A stretch of 64,000 bases of DNA from Sphaerisporangium melleum (GCF_014646695.1 NZ_BMNT01000005.1:16606-80605), one strand, 5' to 3'; positions 8,565 to 18,319 are shown, numbered from the stretch's first letter. Notes: generated from the sequence alone by a model not told the origin. Made by a program: numbers and translations.

Positions 8565-9680
8565 TCAACGCAGGCCGACGGGGCGGTGCAGCGCGAGCTG
8601 GATCAGGCGGTCCACCAGATCGGCGTAGGGCACTCCGGAGGCCGCCCACAACTGCGGCGCCACCGACATGGCCGTGAACCCCGGCATCGTGTTGATCTCG
8701 TTGACGATCAGGCCGCCCGACGCGGTGTAGAAGAAGTCGACGCGGGACAACCCCTCGCAGCCGAGCGCCTCGAACGCCCGCACCGCCATCGCGCGCAGCT
8801 CCTCGCTCACCGCCTCGGGGATGTCGGCGGGCACCTGCAGCCGCATGTCCGACCCGATGTACTTGGCGCTGAAGTCGAAGAACTCGTGCGACTCCGCCAC
8901 CAGCACCTCGCCCGGCAGGCTGGCGGCGGGCGGGTCGTCGCCGGGCGACTGCAGCACCGCGCACTCGATCTCGCGTCCCTGGATGGCCGCCTCGACGAGG
9001 ATCTTCGGGTCGTGCTCGCGGGCCAGCTCCACCGCCCGTTCCAGGTCCTGGAAGTCGTCCACCCGGGAGATGCCCTGGCTGGAGCCTGCGCGGGACGGCT
9101 TGACGAAGACCGGCAGGCCGAGCACCTCGATGTCCTTGAGCACCCGCTCGCGGTCGAGGCGCCAGTCGCGGTCGCGCACCACGACGTGCGCACCCACCGG
9201 CAGCCCGGCGGCGGCCAGCAGCGTCTTCATGTACGCCTTGTCCATGCCGACGGCGCTGGCCAGCACCCCTGACCCGACGTAGCGGACGCCCGCCATCTCC
9301 AGCAGGCCCTGGATGGTGCCGTCCTCGCCGAACGGACCGTGCAGCATCGGGAAGACGACGTCCACCCGCCCGAGGGACGCGGGGATGGTCCCGGCGTCGA
9401 ACGCCACGAGGGAGCCGTCGCCGGAGGGCAGCGCGAGCGCCCTGCCCGAGTCGTCCACCCTGGGCAGCTCTTCGCCCTCGATCTCGAACCTCTGGTCGTC
9501 CTGGGCGAGCACCCACCGCCCGTCCGGCGCGATGCCGATGGGCACGACGTCGTACTTGGACCGGTCGATGGCCGCCAGGACGCTGCCCGCGCCCATCAGA
9601 GACACGGCGTGCTCGGAGTTGCGGCCGCCGAAGACCACCGCCACCCGTACGCGAGGCCGGGATTCCTGCTGCTCGTTCAT
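8565..9680 (-). CDS. ddl: D-alanine--D-alanine ligase
   Basis: A 371-residue ATP-grasp ligase that makes the D-Ala-D-Ala dipeptide of peptidoglycan. Motifs are VVFGGRNSEHAVSL at the N-terminus, FPMLHGPFGEDGTIQGLLE, VKPSRAGSSQGISRV, and NEINTMPGFTAMS for metal and substrate binding. Start is the ATG of MNEQQESRPRVRVAVVFGG. The gene follows the PLP enzyme and gpsA on the same strand, as in many actinomycetes. Confidence 0.95.
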   Translation of the reverse strand: MNEQQESRPRVRVAVVFGGRNSEHAVSLMGAGSVLAAIDRSKYDVVPIGIAPDGRWVLAQDDQRFEIEGEELPRVDDSGRALALPSGDGSLVAFDAGTIPASLGRVDVVFPMLHGPFGEDGTIQGLLEMAGVRYVGSGVLASAVGMDKAYMKTLLAAAGLPVGAHVVVRDRDWRLDRERVLKDIEVLGLPVFVKPSRAGSSQGISRVDDFQDLERAVELAREHDPKILVEAAIQGREIECAVLQSPGDDPPAASLPGEVLVAESHEFFDFSAKYIGSDMRLQVPADIPEAVSEELRAMAVRAFEALGCEGLSRVDFFYTASGGLIVNEINTMPGFTAMSVAPQLWAASGVPYADLVDRLIQLALHRPVGLR

Positions 9681-9763
9681 GATGCCCGAATCTACCTTGC
9701 GTCCTTGTCGTCCCTGCTTGTCAGGACCTACCCATCTCCGGTCAGTGCCCCGCAACCAGCGGG

Positions 9764-11014
9764 TCAGGCCCGGGTCGTGGAGGTGGAGCGAAGGGCGTCG
9801 AGCGCCTCGGTGACGTCCGCGATGAGGTCCTCGGCGTCCTCGAGGCCGATCGAGAAGCGCACCGCGCCGGCGTCGGCCCCGGAGGAGGCCGGGGCCGCGT
9901 CGCCCGCCCGCCGGGTCGTGGAGGCGACGTGCGCGACCTTGGTGTGCGTGCCGCCGATCGAGGCCGCGATGAGGGGCATCCGCAGCGTGTCGGCGAGCAT
10001 GACCCCGGCCTCGTAGCCGCCGTGCGGGACCACGGTGACGCAGGCGCCGTACCGCGTGCCCTCGGGGCCGGCGTCGAAGAGCTGGCGGGCGAGCTGGTGG
10101 CCCGGGTGGCCGGGCAGGCCGGGGTAGTCGACGCGGCGCACCGCCGGGTGCTTGGCCACCGCGGCGGCGAACACCATCGCCGTCGCGCACATGCGCCGCA
10201 CCCGCAGCGTCAGCGTGGCCAGGCCCCTGCGCAGCAGGAACGCCTCGTCGGGGGCCATGACGCCCCCGGTGTCGACGCGGACCTCGCGGATCTGGGAGAT
10301 CAGGTCGGGGCGGCCGACCACGGCACCGCCCATGCCGTCGTCGTGCCCGCCGATGTACTTGGTCGCCGAGTGGACGACCAGGTCGGCGCCGTGCTCCAGC
10401 GGACGGCAGACCACCGGGGTGGCGGAGGTCGAGTCCACGACGAGCAGCGCACCGGCGTCCCGCGCGATGCGGTACAGGCCCCGGATGTCGGCGACCGCCA
10501 TGCTCGGGTGGCTCAGCGTCTCGGCGTAGACGATCTCGGTGCTGGAGCGTACGGCGGCGTGCACCCGGCGCAGGTCGGAGTAGTCCACGAAGTCCACCGA
10601 CACCCCGAAGCGCGACAGCACGTTCGACAGCAGCGAGCGGGTGCCGGCGTATAACTGCGCGGGCGCCACGACGTGGGCGCCGGCCCGCAGGAAGGTCATG
10701 AACACGGCGTGCACCGCCGCCATGCCGGAGGCGAACGCCTGACCGGCGACGTCCTCGGGGGCGGCGGCGCCCTCCAGCGCGGCGATGCCCTCGGCGAACG
10801 CCGCCACGGTCGGGTTGTCGATGCGGCTGTAGGCGTACCCCGGCACGCGCTCCCCGAGCACGTCGGCGTACTCGGCGGAGCTGTCGAAGCTCCACGCGGA
10901 GGTGCGCCACACCGGCAGGCCGATGGGGAGCCGGCGCGAGTCCGGCGGCGGGGGGAGGTGGACGGCCCGGCTGTTCTCGCCGAGCCGCCTGCGCATACGT
11001 CGGGAGGAAGTCAC
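9764..11014 (-). CDS. Cys/Met-metabolism PLP enzyme (cystathionine gamma-synthase/lyase type)
   Basis: A 416-residue fold-type I PLP enzyme. [33 protein letters not shown], and the PLP lysine in [16 protein letters not shown] assign it to the MetB/CGL/MetC group; substrate specificity cannot be fixed from sequence alone. The GTG at 11014-11012 overlaps the gpsA stop as GTGA, a coupled arrangement, so it is preferred to the ATG at 10996. It lies in a plsC-gpsA-this-ddl series. Confidence 0.85.
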   Translation of the reverse strand: MTSSRRMRRRLGENSRAVHLPPPPDSRRLPIGLPVWRTSAWSFDSSAEYADVLGERVPGYAYSRIDNPTVAAFAEGIAALEGAAAPEDVAGQAFASGMAAVHAVFMTFLRAGAHVVAPAQLYAGTRSLLSNVLSRFGVSVDFVDYSDLRRVHAAVRSSTEIVYAETLSHPSMAVADIRGLYRIARDAGALLVVDSTSATPVVCRPLEHGADLVVHSATKYIGGHDDGMGGAVVGRPDLISQIREVRVDTGGVMAPDEAFLLRRGLATLTLRVRRMCATAMVFAAAVAKHPAVRRVDYPGLPGHPGHQLARQLFDAGPEGTRYGACVTVVPHGGYEAGVMLADTLRMPLIAASIGGTHTKVAHVASTTRRAGDAAPASSGADAGAVRFSIGLEDAEDLIADVTEALDALRSTSTTRA

Positions 11015-12018
11015 ACGCCGTACCGTTCGGGCTTGGGAGTCCGCGACATGAGCAGCATCGCGGCCTCGCTGGGGGTCATTCCGTCGTGGACGACGCCCAC
11101 CACGACCTCGGTGATCGGCATCTCCACGTCGTGCTTCCTCGCCAGGTCGAGCACCGACTCGCAGGACTTGACCCCTTCGGCGGTCTGCCTGGTGGCGGCG
11201 ATGGTCTCGGCCATGGTCATGCCACGGCCGAGATTCTCCCCGAACGTGCGGTTGCGCGACAACGGGGAGGTGCAGGTCGCGACGAGGTCTCCCATGCCGG
11301 CCAGACCGGCGAAGGTGTGCGGGTCGGCGCCGAGCGCGGCGCCCAGCCGGGCGATCTCGGCCAGCCCACGGGTCATCAGCGTCGCCCGGACGTTGTCCCC
11401 GAGCCCCATGCCGGCGGCCACGCCGACCGCCAGGGCGATGACGTTCTTGACCGCGCCGCCCAGCTCGACCCCGACGACGTCGGTGTTGGTGTAGGCGCGG
11501 AACCACGGCAGGTGGCAGGCCTCCTGCAGGCGGGCGGCGACCGCGTCGTCCTCGCTCGCGACGACCGTGGCGGCCGGCTCGTGCCTGATCAACTCGCCGA
11601 CGAGGTTCGGCCCGGAGACCACCGCGATCCGGTTCGCCGGGACCCCGGCGACCTCGCCGATGACCTCGCTCATGCGCTTGCGGGTGCCGCGCTCGACGCC
11701 CTTCATCAGGCTGACCAGCACGGCGTCCGGCGGGATGTGCGGGCTCCAGGCGGCGAGGTTCTCGCGCAGCGTCTGGGAGGGGACGGCGAGGACCACGAAA
11801 TCGGCGCCCTCCATCGCCTCGGCCGGGTCGGTGGTGGCGCGGACGGAGTCGGGCAGCCGCACGCCGGGAAGGTATTCGGGGTTCTCGTGCCGCCGGTCGA
11901 TGGCCTCCACCACCTCGGCGCGCCGCCCCCACAGCGTCGCGGGCGTGCCCGCCTCCGCCAGGATCATGGCGAAGGTCGTGCCCCACGAACCGGTCCCGAA
12001 AACGACGGCCTTGGTCAT
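11011..12018 (-). CDS. gpsA: NAD(P)-dependent glycerol-3-phosphate dehydrogenase
   Basis: A 335-residue GpsA that reduces dihydroxyacetone phosphate to sn-glycerol-3-phosphate for phospholipids. The Rossmann motif [14 protein letters not shown] is at the N-terminus. SGPNLVGEL and [23 protein letters not shown] carry the catalytic lysine region. The stop overlaps the start of the next PLP gene (GTGA). An acyltransferase gene lies 115 bases upstream, so the two enzymes serve successive steps of phosphatidate synthesis. Confidence 0.95.
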   Translation of the reverse strand: MTKAVVFGTGSWGTTFAMILAEAGTPATLWGRRAEVVEAIDRRHENPEYLPGVRLPDSVRATTDPAEAMEGADFVVLAVPSQTLRENLAAWSPHIPPDAVLVSLMKGVERGTRKRMSEVIGEVAGVPANRIAVVSGPNLVGELIRHEPAATVVASEDDAVAARLQEACHLPWFRAYTNTDVVGVELGGAVKNVIALAVGVAAGMGLGDNVRATLMTRGLAEIARLGAALGADPHTFAGLAGMGDLVATCTSPLSRNRTFGENLGRGMTMAETIAATRQTAEGVKSCESVLDLARKHDVEMPITEVVVGVVHDGMTPSEAAMLLMSRTPKPERYGV

Positions 12019-12133
12019 CTGCTCACCGTACGCCCACTCCGCGACGCGTCGTCGCCGCCGCTGGATCGATCACTTAGCCGGCCACCGTCCCCACCGGCGG
12101 GCGGGGCACCGCCCCGGCCGCCGGCGCCGCGGG

Positions 12134-12853
12134 TCACCCGGCCTGGCTCTCGGTCTCGCCGAAGGGGGTGTCCGGTGCCTTCTCTCCGCGCAGTTCGGCG
12201 AGCTGGGCGGTGATGGCGGCCATGATGTCGGCCGTGGCGTCCTTGAGCACCTGGGAGCGCATGGGCAGCCCCGCGTACTTGGACAGGTCGACGGGCGGGC
12301 CGGCGAGCACCCGGAAGGTCTTGCGGGGGAACAGCCGCGGCTTCTTCTCCCCGTACGGCAGCAGCTCCTGGGCGCCCCAGTGGGCGACCGGGATGACCGG
12401 CACGCCGGTGGCCAGGGCCAGGCGCGCGACACCGGTCTTGGCGGTCGTCGGCCACAGATCGGGGTCGCGGGTGATCGTGCCCTCGGGGTAGAAGATCACG
12501 CAGGAGCCGTCCTTGAGCGCCTGCTCGGCGTCCTTGAGCGAGCGGGCCGCGTCGGTGCTGCCGCGGTGGACCGGGATCTGCCGGCACTTGCGGACGATGG
12601 TGCCGATGACCGGGATGTCGAACACGCCGGCCTTGGCCAGGTAGACCGGCCAGCGGCCGCTGTTGTAGGCGAAGTGGGCGAACAGCAGCGGGTCGGTCCA
12701 CGACAGGTGGTTGGCCGCGATGATCACGCCGCCGGTGCGGGGGACGTTGGCGCGGCCCCGCCAGTCGCGCTTGGTGAACAGCAGCAGCAGCGACTTCACG
12801 ATCGCGACAACGAGGACTTCCCAGAAGATGGGCGGGCGTCCGGGGCGGCTCAT
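12134..12853 (-). CDS. 1-acyl-glycerol-3-phosphate acyltransferase (PlsC family)
   Basis: A 239-residue membrane-associated acyltransferase. The hydrophobic N-terminus (FWEVLVVAIVKSLLLLF) precedes the catalytic NHLSWTDP (HX4D) motif. IPVHRG, the substrate-binding YPEGTITRDPDLW and PVIPVAHWG follow. It would add the second acyl chain in phosphatidic acid synthesis and lies just upstream of gpsA on the same strand. It is divergent from cofC, 76 bases apart. Confidence 0.9.
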   Translation of the reverse strand: MSRPGRPPIFWEVLVVAIVKSLLLLFTKRDWRGRANVPRTGGVIIAANHLSWTDPLLFAHFAYNSGRWPVYLAKAGVFDIPVIGTIVRKCRQIPVHRGSTDAARSLKDAEQALKDGSCVIFYPEGTITRDPDLWPTTAKTGVARLALATGVPVIPVAHWGAQELLPYGEKKPRLFPRKTFRVLAGPPVDLSKYAGLPMRSQVLKDATADIMAAITAQLAELRGEKAPDTPFGETESQAG

Positions 12854-12929
12854 CGACTCCTCCAGTCATGCAGTGCGCCATCAGTCTCCCGGTTGGCTCC
12901 AGGGAATGTCGAGGCGGGATGCTTAGGCT

Positions 12930-13622
12930 ATGCGCCGTACCGAACCCGGCGGGCCCCGCCCGCGGCAGCGCTGGACCATTGTGGTGCCGGTGAAGACCCT
13001 CATCGCCGCCAAGACGCGCCTGGCCGACGCGGCCGGCCCGCACCGGGCCGCCCTGGCCGTGGCGATCGCCGGCGACACGGTGGCGGCGGCGCTGGCCTGC
13101 CCGGCCGTGGCACGGGTCGTGGTCGTCACCGGCGACCCGGTGCCCGCCGAGGCGCTGGCCGCCCTGGGCGCGCTGGTGGTGCCCGACCCGCTGGCCGGGC
13201 TGAACGCCGCCCTGCGGGCGGGGGCGGCGCACGCGCTGCGGCTCGTGCCGGACGGGCCGGTCGCGGCGCTGCAGGCCGACCTGCCGGCTCTGCGGCCCGC
13301 CGAGCTCGGGGTCGCGCTGGCGGCGGCCGGTGATCTCGACGCCTCGTTCGTGCCGGACGCGGCCGAGGTCGGCACCACCTTCTACGGGGTGCGGGCGGGG
13401 GTGCCGTTCCGGCCGGGGTTCGGCGGGGAGTCGCGGGCCAGGCATCTGGCGGGCGGGGCCAAGGAGCTGGCGCTCGACGGCATCCCGTCCCTGCGACGGG
13501 ACGTCGACACCCCGGCCGACCTGCGGGAGGCGATCACGCTCGGCGTGGGCCCGCGCACCCGGGCCGTCGTACAGGCGATGCGGCCGTGGCAGGGGCGGGC
13601 CTGGGTCGAGGAGCGGGAGTGA
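12930..13622 (+). CDS. cofC: 2-phospho-L-lactate/phosphoenolpyruvate guanylyltransferase
   Basis: CofC/FbiD activates phospholactate or PEP with GTP in coenzyme F420 synthesis. The 230-residue protein has the NTP-transferase core: WTIVVPVKTLIAAKTRL, VVVTGDP, DPLAGLNAAL, and LQADLPAL with the metal-binding Asp. Its presence supports an F420-producing actinomycete. The ATG at 12930 overlaps a TAGGCT that resembles a -10 element (12924-12929), so the real start could lie slightly downstream. Confidence 0.9.
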   Translation: MRRTEPGGPRPRQRWTIVVPVKTLIAAKTRLADAAGPHRAALAVAIAGDTVAAALACPAVARVVVVTGDPVPAEALAALGALVVPDPLAGLNAALRAGAAHALRLVPDGPVAALQADLPALRPAELGVALAAAGDLDASFVPDAAEVGTTFYGVRAGVPFRPGFGGESRARHLAGGAKELALDGIPSLRRDVDTPADLREAITLGVGPRTRAVVQAMRPWQGRAWVEERE

Positions 13623-13634
13623 ACGGCGGGCCGG

Positions 13635-15344
13635 TCAGTGCCCGGCCTGGTCTTCCTCGCGGGCGTGCTTGGGCAGCAGGAAGGCGACCAGGAAGGTCAG
13701 CAGCAGCATGCCGTCCACGACCCACAGGATCGCCTTCATCGACGTGCTGAACCCCTGCTTCGCCGCCTCGCCGGCGGCCCGGGTCACGATCCGGCCGATC
13801 GGTTCGGCGGCCTGCGGGGTCGGCGCCGCGGCACCGACGTCGGCCACCAGCCGTTCGCAGGAAGCGGGGGTGGCCTCCTGGTCCTTGGCGACCGCGCGGT
13901 CGTGCGTGCACGCGCGCACTCCGGCGACGATGCGCTCCTGGTGCTCACCGGTCACCTGGACGGCGGCCAGCTCGGCGCGGAGCTTCGGCGCAGCGTCGCC
14001 GGCCGCGGCGGCGACTCCGCTGCCGAGCATGCCGAAGAACACCGTGCCGAGCAGGGCCACGCCGAACGCGCTGCCGAGCTGCTGGATCGCGGTGAGGGTG
14101 CCGGAGGCCGAGCCGGTCTCGTGCTGCTCGACACCGGCCAGGACGATGGCGAAGAACGGCGCCATCAGCAGGCCCATGCCGGCGCCGGTCACCAGCAGGG
14201 CGGGCAGGAGCTGCCAGGGGCTGACGCCGACTCCGGCGATGTTCAGCGTCACCAGGATCCCCAGCACGCCCGCCGCCATGAGCAGGGTGCCCCCGTGCAG
14301 CAGCCTGCGGCCGTACTTCTGCAGCGGCTGGGCCAGCCCGAACCCGATGACCATGCCCACCGACCAGGGCGCCATCGCCAGGCCGGCCTTGAGGGCGTCG
14401 TAGCCGAGCCCGATCTGGGTGTAGAGGTTGAACACCAGCGCGAAGCCGGTCATGCCGGAGAAGAAGACCAGGCCGGTGACCAGGCCGCCGGTGAAGGCGC
14501 GCTTGCGGAACAGGCTGGGCACGACCAGCGGGTCGCCGCCCGCCTTGGCCTTGCGCGACTCGTACCAGCCGAAGAGCGCGAAGACCGCGATCGAGGCGGC
14601 GATCATCAGGAACGACCAGAGCGGCCAGTCGTGCTCGCGTCCCTGCACCAGCGGGAAGATGATCAGCAGGCCCGCCAGCGAGGCGAGCAGGACACCCGCG
14701 ACATCCAGCTTGAGCGGATGCGGCGAGCGTGACTCGGGCAGGAAGCGCAGCCCGCACAGGACGGCGGCCAGGCCGAGCGGCAGGTTGATCAGGAAGATCA
14801 TGCGCCAGCCGGTGCCGAAGAAGTCGGCGTCGACCAGCCATCCGGCCAGGACGGGGCCGCCGACCGACGATAGGCCCATGACCGGGCCGAACAGGCCGAA
14901 CGCGGCCTGCATCTCCTTCGGCGGGAACATCTCCTTGATCATGCCGAGGCCCTGGGGCAGCATGACCGAGCCGAACAGGCCCTGGACGACGCGCGCGGCG
15001 ACCAGCAGCTCGGGCCCCTGGGCGACGGCGCACAGCAGCGAGCCGATGGTGAAGCCCGCGGCGCCGATGAGGAACATCCGCTTGCGGCCGTAGATGTCGC
15101 CGAGCCGGCCGCCGGTGATCAGGCCGACGGCCATGGACAGGGTGTAGGCGGCGCCCAGCCACTGGATGATCGCGGCGCTGCCGCCGAGCTCGGCCCGGAT
15201 GGTCGGCGCGGCGATGTTGGTCACCATCGCGTCGAGCATGTCCATCACCTCGGCCGCGAGGACGATGAACAGGGCGGCCCAGCGCCAGCGGTAGGGGGCG
15301 GTCTGCGGTGGAGAGGTCTGCGCGGTGAGGTCTGCCGCGGTCAT
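13635..15344 (-). CDS. DHA2-family MFS drug exporter (14 TM type)
   Basis: A 569-residue EmrB/QacA-type proton antiporter. LDAMVTNIAAPTI in the first helix, GRLGDIYGRKRMFLIG and RVVQGLFGSVMLPQG are family hallmarks. A long extracytoplasmic loop with cysteines (about 490-525) precedes the last helix. The start is the ATG at 15344, preceded by AAGGAGC on the minus strand; an upstream ATG is rejected. It is divergent from the TetR gene at 15613, which very likely represses it. Confidence 0.9.
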   Translation of the reverse strand: MTAADLTAQTSPPQTAPYRWRWAALFIVLAAEVMDMLDAMVTNIAAPTIRAELGGSAAIIQWLGAAYTLSMAVGLITGGRLGDIYGRKRMFLIGAAGFTIGSLLCAVAQGPELLVAARVVQGLFGSVMLPQGLGMIKEMFPPKEMQAAFGLFGPVMGLSSVGGPVLAGWLVDADFFGTGWRMIFLINLPLGLAAVLCGLRFLPESRSPHPLKLDVAGVLLASLAGLLIIFPLVQGREHDWPLWSFLMIAASIAVFALFGWYESRKAKAGGDPLVVPSLFRKRAFTGGLVTGLVFFSGMTGFALVFNLYTQIGLGYDALKAGLAMAPWSVGMVIGFGLAQPLQKYGRRLLHGGTLLMAAGVLGILVTLNIAGVGVSPWQLLPALLVTGAGMGLLMAPFFAIVLAGVEQHETGSASGTLTAIQQLGSAFGVALLGTVFFGMLGSGVAAAAGDAAPKLRAELAAVQVTGEHQERIVAGVRACTHDRAVAKDQEATPASCERLVADVGAAAPTPQAAEPIGRIVTRAAGEAAKQGFSTSMKAILWVVDGMLLLTFLVAFLLPKHAREEDQAGH

Positions 15345-15434
15345 GGGGGCTCCTTGACGGGAGTGGGGGAACGGGAGGACGACGGGGCGGGGCGTACCGG
15401 GACACCGGCCCACGACACCCACGGACGTGCGAGT

Positions 15435-15546
15435 AGAACGGTGTTCACCATAGCCGATCGCTGTTCTACCATTGAACAGTGTTCGTCGAAACGTTCGGCG
15501 TTCTTAAGATATGTCGCGATTGCGATGCAGACAAGATATATCGCGA
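15435..15546. promoter_or_regulatory. Multi-dyad operator region between MFS and TetR genes
   Basis: The 268-base divergent gap holds GAAC-GGT-GTTC (15436-15446), CTGTTC-N7-GAACAG (15461-15479) and an overlapping GAAC-AGT-GTTC (15474-15484). TTCGTCGAA lies at 15482-15490. A 14-base direct repeat AAGATAT(G/A)TCGCGA occurs at 15506-15519 and 15533-15546. The clustered GAAC/GTTC dyads suit TetR dimers controlling both genes. The TCGCGA repeats are a different motif and may bind another factor. Confidence 0.55.
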
Positions 15547-15612
15547 AACCGAGCGGTGTTCTGTGCGGCGAGCGCCGTTCGGGGGGCGGGCTAGACTCCG
15601 GGGAAACCCAGG

Positions 15613-16431
15613 ATGAGCGGAGGCGGTGGCACCATGACCGAGCCGGCCCACGACGCGGAGGCCGTGCCGGCGCCGCCCTGGGAGCGGGCACGCAGACGAG
15701 CCGCGCCGGTACGGGTGCCGCTCACCCTCGACCGCATCGTCGACGCCGCCTACACCGTGCTCGACCGCGAGGGGTACGACCGGCTCAGCATGCGCCAGGT
15801 GGCGGCCGAGCTGGGGGTCGCGGTCTCCGCCCTGTACGCGCACGTCACGAGCAAGGACGAGCTGCTCGACCGCATGTACGCCAGGCTGTTCGACGGCCAC
15901 GGGCTGCCCGACCCCGATCCCGAGCGGTGGCGCGAGCAGATCAAGCAGTACGCGCGAGACGGCCGGGCGCGGCTGCGGGCCCACCGCGACATGGCGCGCA
16001 TCTCCATGGCCCGCGTGCCGATGACCCCGGAGCTGCTGCCGCACATCGAGCAACTGCTCGCCGTCTTCCGCGCGGCGGGACTGCCCGACCGGGTGGCCGC
16101 CGCCGCGGGCGACATGCTCTCCACCTACCTCGACGGGTTCGCCTACGAGGAGTCGATGTGGGAGGAGCGCCGCCGGGAGGCCGAGGTCGCGAGCTGGCCC
16201 GAGTTGCGGGCCGGCATGGTGGAGTACTTCCAGTCGCTGCCGCCCGACCGGTTCCCGCACCTGCGCGACCTGGCCGCCATGATGATCGCGGAGAACAACG
16301 ACAGCCGGTTCGAGCTCGGCCTGGACATCATCCTGCGCGGCCTGGCCTCCTACATCCCGCCCGGCCACGGCACCGGCGAACCCGGACCGGCCGAACGCGG
16401 CGGCGACGACCCGGGCCAGGCGACCGGCTAG
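15613..16431 (+). CDS. TetR-family regulator (TetR C-terminal class)
   Basis: A 272-residue repressor. The HTH is at about 37-83 (LTLDRIVDAAYTVLDREGYDRLSMRQVAAELGV, then SALYAHVTSKDELLDRMYA). An all-helical ligand-binding domain like that of tetracycline-type TetR follows. A second ATG at 15634 (MTEPAHD) with GGAGG upstream is an equally good start. It is divergent from the DHA2 exporter. Its TAG overlaps the TAG of the convergent MFS gene by 4 bases (CTAG). Confidence 0.88.
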   Translation: MSGGGGTMTEPAHDAEAVPAPPWERARRRAAPVRVPLTLDRIVDAAYTVLDREGYDRLSMRQVAAELGVAVSALYAHVTSKDELLDRMYARLFDGHGLPDPDPERWREQIKQYARDGRARLRAHRDMARISMARVPMTPELLPHIEQLLAVFRAAGLPDRVAAAAGDMLSTYLDGFAYEESMWEERRREAEVASWPELRAGMVEYFQSLPPDRFPHLRDLAAMMIAENNDSRFELGLDIILRGLASYIPPGHGTGEPGPAERGGDDPGQATG

Positions 16432-17660
16432 AGAGCCACGAACGTGCGCCGGGAGACCAGCACCGGCACATGCGCCAGGGCGATGACGGCCCCGGCCACC
16501 CACAGCGCGGTCCCCACTCCACGCCACTCCCCCACCAGTCCGCCGAGAACCCCGCCGAACGGCATGGCGCTCCACATCAGGAAACGCATCGAGGCGTTCA
16601 TCCGGCCGAGCAGGTGCGGCGGGCACATCGCCTGCCGGTAGCTGAGCTGCGTCACACTGAAGATCGTGCTCGCGAACCCGCCCAGGGCCAGGCCGAGCGG
16701 GAACAACAGCACCCGCCAGCCGGGTGCGGCCAGACAGGCGACCAGGAGCGCGGGCAGCGCCAGCGCGGCGGAGACGTAGAGCGTCGGCCCCGTCCGCCAG
16801 CGGGCCACGGCACGCGGGGCGGCCACCGCGCCGAGCAGGCCGCCCACCGCACCCGCGGCCACCACCGCGCCGTACAGGCCGGGGCCCAGCCCCAGCTCGC
16901 GCAGGACGAACAGCGCCTGTGCCGACGTCCAGGCTCCGAAGCCGAGCATGTTGAGCGCGCCGACCAGCGCGATGACCCGCAGCACCGGGTGCCCGGCGAC
17001 GAACCGCACCCCCTCGGCGACCTCCTTGACCAGGCTTCCCCGCTCCGGCGTCCGGTCCGGTGACGTCTCGGGGACCGCGATGCGGGAGAGCAGGGTGGCC
17101 GACAGTGCGTAGCTCACGGCGTCCACGAGCAGGGCGAGCGGCGCGGTGACGACCTGGACCAGCCAGCCGCCCAGCCCCGGCCCGGCGAGCGAGGCCGTGG
17201 AGCGGATGGCCTCGACCGTCCCGTTCCCGCGGGCCAGGTCGGGCCCGTGCACGATGGACGGCAGGAAGCTCATGTGCGCGACGTCGAAGAAGACCGCGCA
17301 CAGCCCGGCGAGCAGCGCCACAGCGTAGAGCTGGGGAAGCGAAAGGACGCCGGCCAGTGCGGCGGCGGGGATGCTCCCGAGCGCGACGGCGCGCAGCGCG
17401 TCGGCGGCGACCAGCACCCGCCGGCGGGAGAGCCGGTCGACCAAGACGCCTGCGGGCAGCCCGACCAGCAGGAACGCGGCCATCTCCGCGGCGGTCAGCA
17501 GGCCCACCTGCAACGGGCCGGCGCTCAGGGTCACGACGGCGACCAGCGGGAGGGCGACGAGGCTGACCTGGGTGCCGACCTGGCTGACGGCGTCGGCGCC
17601 CACGAACATGACGTAGGGCCGATTGCGGCGCAGAGCGTGGGAAGTGCCGGTTGTGACCAC
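16428..17660 (-). CDS. MFS transporter (EntS/MDR-like, 12 TM)
   Basis: A 410-residue major facilitator of the MFS_3/enterobactin-exporter-like group: VGADAVSQVGTQVSLVALPLVAV, VLVDRLSRRRVLV, LGGWLVQ and LLGRMNASMRFLMWS. The start is GTG at 17660. The substrate is unknown; siderophores or macrolide-like drugs are usual. It is convergent with the TetR gene and divergent from the cold-shock-like gene. Confidence 0.85.
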   Translation of the reverse strand: MVTTGTSHALRRNRPYVMFVGADAVSQVGTQVSLVALPLVAVVTLSAGPLQVGLLTAAEMAAFLLVGLPAGVLVDRLSRRRVLVAADALRAVALGSIPAAALAGVLSLPQLYAVALLAGLCAVFFDVAHMSFLPSIVHGPDLARGNGTVEAIRSTASLAGPGLGGWLVQVVTAPLALLVDAVSYALSATLLSRIAVPETSPDRTPERGSLVKEVAEGVRFVAGHPVLRVIALVGALNMLGFGAWTSAQALFVLRELGLGPGLYGAVVAAGAVGGLLGAVAAPRAVARWRTGPTLYVSAALALPALLVACLAAPGWRVLLFPLGLALGGFASTIFSVTQLSYRQAMCPPHLLGRMNASMRFLMWSAMPFGGVLGGLVGEWRGVGTALWVAGAVIALAHVPVLVSRRTFVAL

Positions 17661-17727
17661 GAAGAGCCACCATGACCGGCTCCCCGGCGGCCGGTCAACC
17701 GATTAACGGGCCGGTAGACTGGCCGCC

Positions 17728-17940
17728 GTGCAGGCCACCGTGCGGACCTTCGACCCCGACACCCGGTCAGGCTCGGTCTTCCTCGACGACGGCGCCGAGA
17801 TCCCGTTCGACGCCGTGGCCTTCGGCGCCGGCTCGCTGCGACTGCTGCGCCCGGGCCAGCGGGTGAACATCTCCCTCACCGACGGCATCATCACCGCGAT
17901 CACCCTGTCGACCTTCCCCCTGCCCGGCGAAGGTCTCTGA
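17728..17940 (+). CDS. Small cold-shock-domain-like protein
   Basis: A 70-residue protein with a cold-shock/OB-fold pattern: VRTFDPDTRSGSVFLDDGAEIPF, then LRLLRPGQRVNISL. It lacks the canonical RNP1/RNP2 aromatic residues of CspA, so nucleic-acid binding is uncertain. TAGACT at 17714-17719 lies 8 bases before the GTG start and no ribosome site is present, suggesting a leaderless transcript. Confidence 0.7.
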   Translation: MQATVRTFDPDTRSGSVFLDDGAEIPFDAVAFGAGSLRLLRPGQRVNISLTDGIITAITLSTFPLPGEGL

Positions 17941-17967
17941 GCCACCCGCGGGACGGCCGGGCGCGGT

Positions 17968-18003
17968 GACGCCCGGAGACCCCTGGTGAGGGTTCCGGGC
18001 GTC
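17968..18003. terminator. Bidirectional hairpin between the cold-shock-like gene and hup
   Basis: GACGCCCGGA (17968-17977) pairs perfectly with TCCGGGCGTC (17994-18003), with an inner GACCC/GGGT extension. It lies between two convergent genes. It lacks a long T-run on either side, as is common in high-GC actinomycetes. Confidence 0.65.
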
Positions 18004-18019
18004 GGTGCCACTCAGGTGT

Positions 18020-18319
18020 TCACTTCTTCTTGGCGAGCTTCTTCCCCGCGGCGTTCACCTGGTCCTTGAAGTCGGCGCCCGGCCGGAACTTGGGCGCCCA
18101 GCTCTCATCGACCTTGATCGGCGCACCGGTCGAAGGGTTCCTGGCCTGGCGAGCCGGCTTGTGTGCCATCTCGAAGGCCCCGAAGCCCGTGATGGAGACC
18201 TTGTCCCCGTTCGAGACAGCATGCTGGATGGCCTCGATTATGGCGTTCACGGCCTCGGTGGCCGTCTTCTTGTCGCCGACCCGATCGGTGATCGCATCGA
18301 CGAGTTCTCGCTTGTTCAT
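18020..18319 (-). CDS. hup: HU-family nucleoid protein
   Basis: A 99-residue histone-like HU protein: MNKRELVDAITDRVGDKKTATEAV, then GFGAFEMAHKPARQARNPSTG with the DNA-intercalating arm Pro, then KFRPG, and a short basic tail AGKKLAKKK. The start at 18319 has GGGGGAG upstream. A hairpin CACCCGG/CCGGGTG (18390-18407) lies in its leader. Position next to leuD is conserved in actinomycetes. Confidence 0.95.
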   Translation of the reverse strand: MNKRELVDAITDRVGDKKTATEAVNAIIEAIQHAVSNGDKVSITGFGAFEMAHKPARQARNPSTGAPIKVDESWAPKFRPGADFKDQVNAAGKKLAKKK

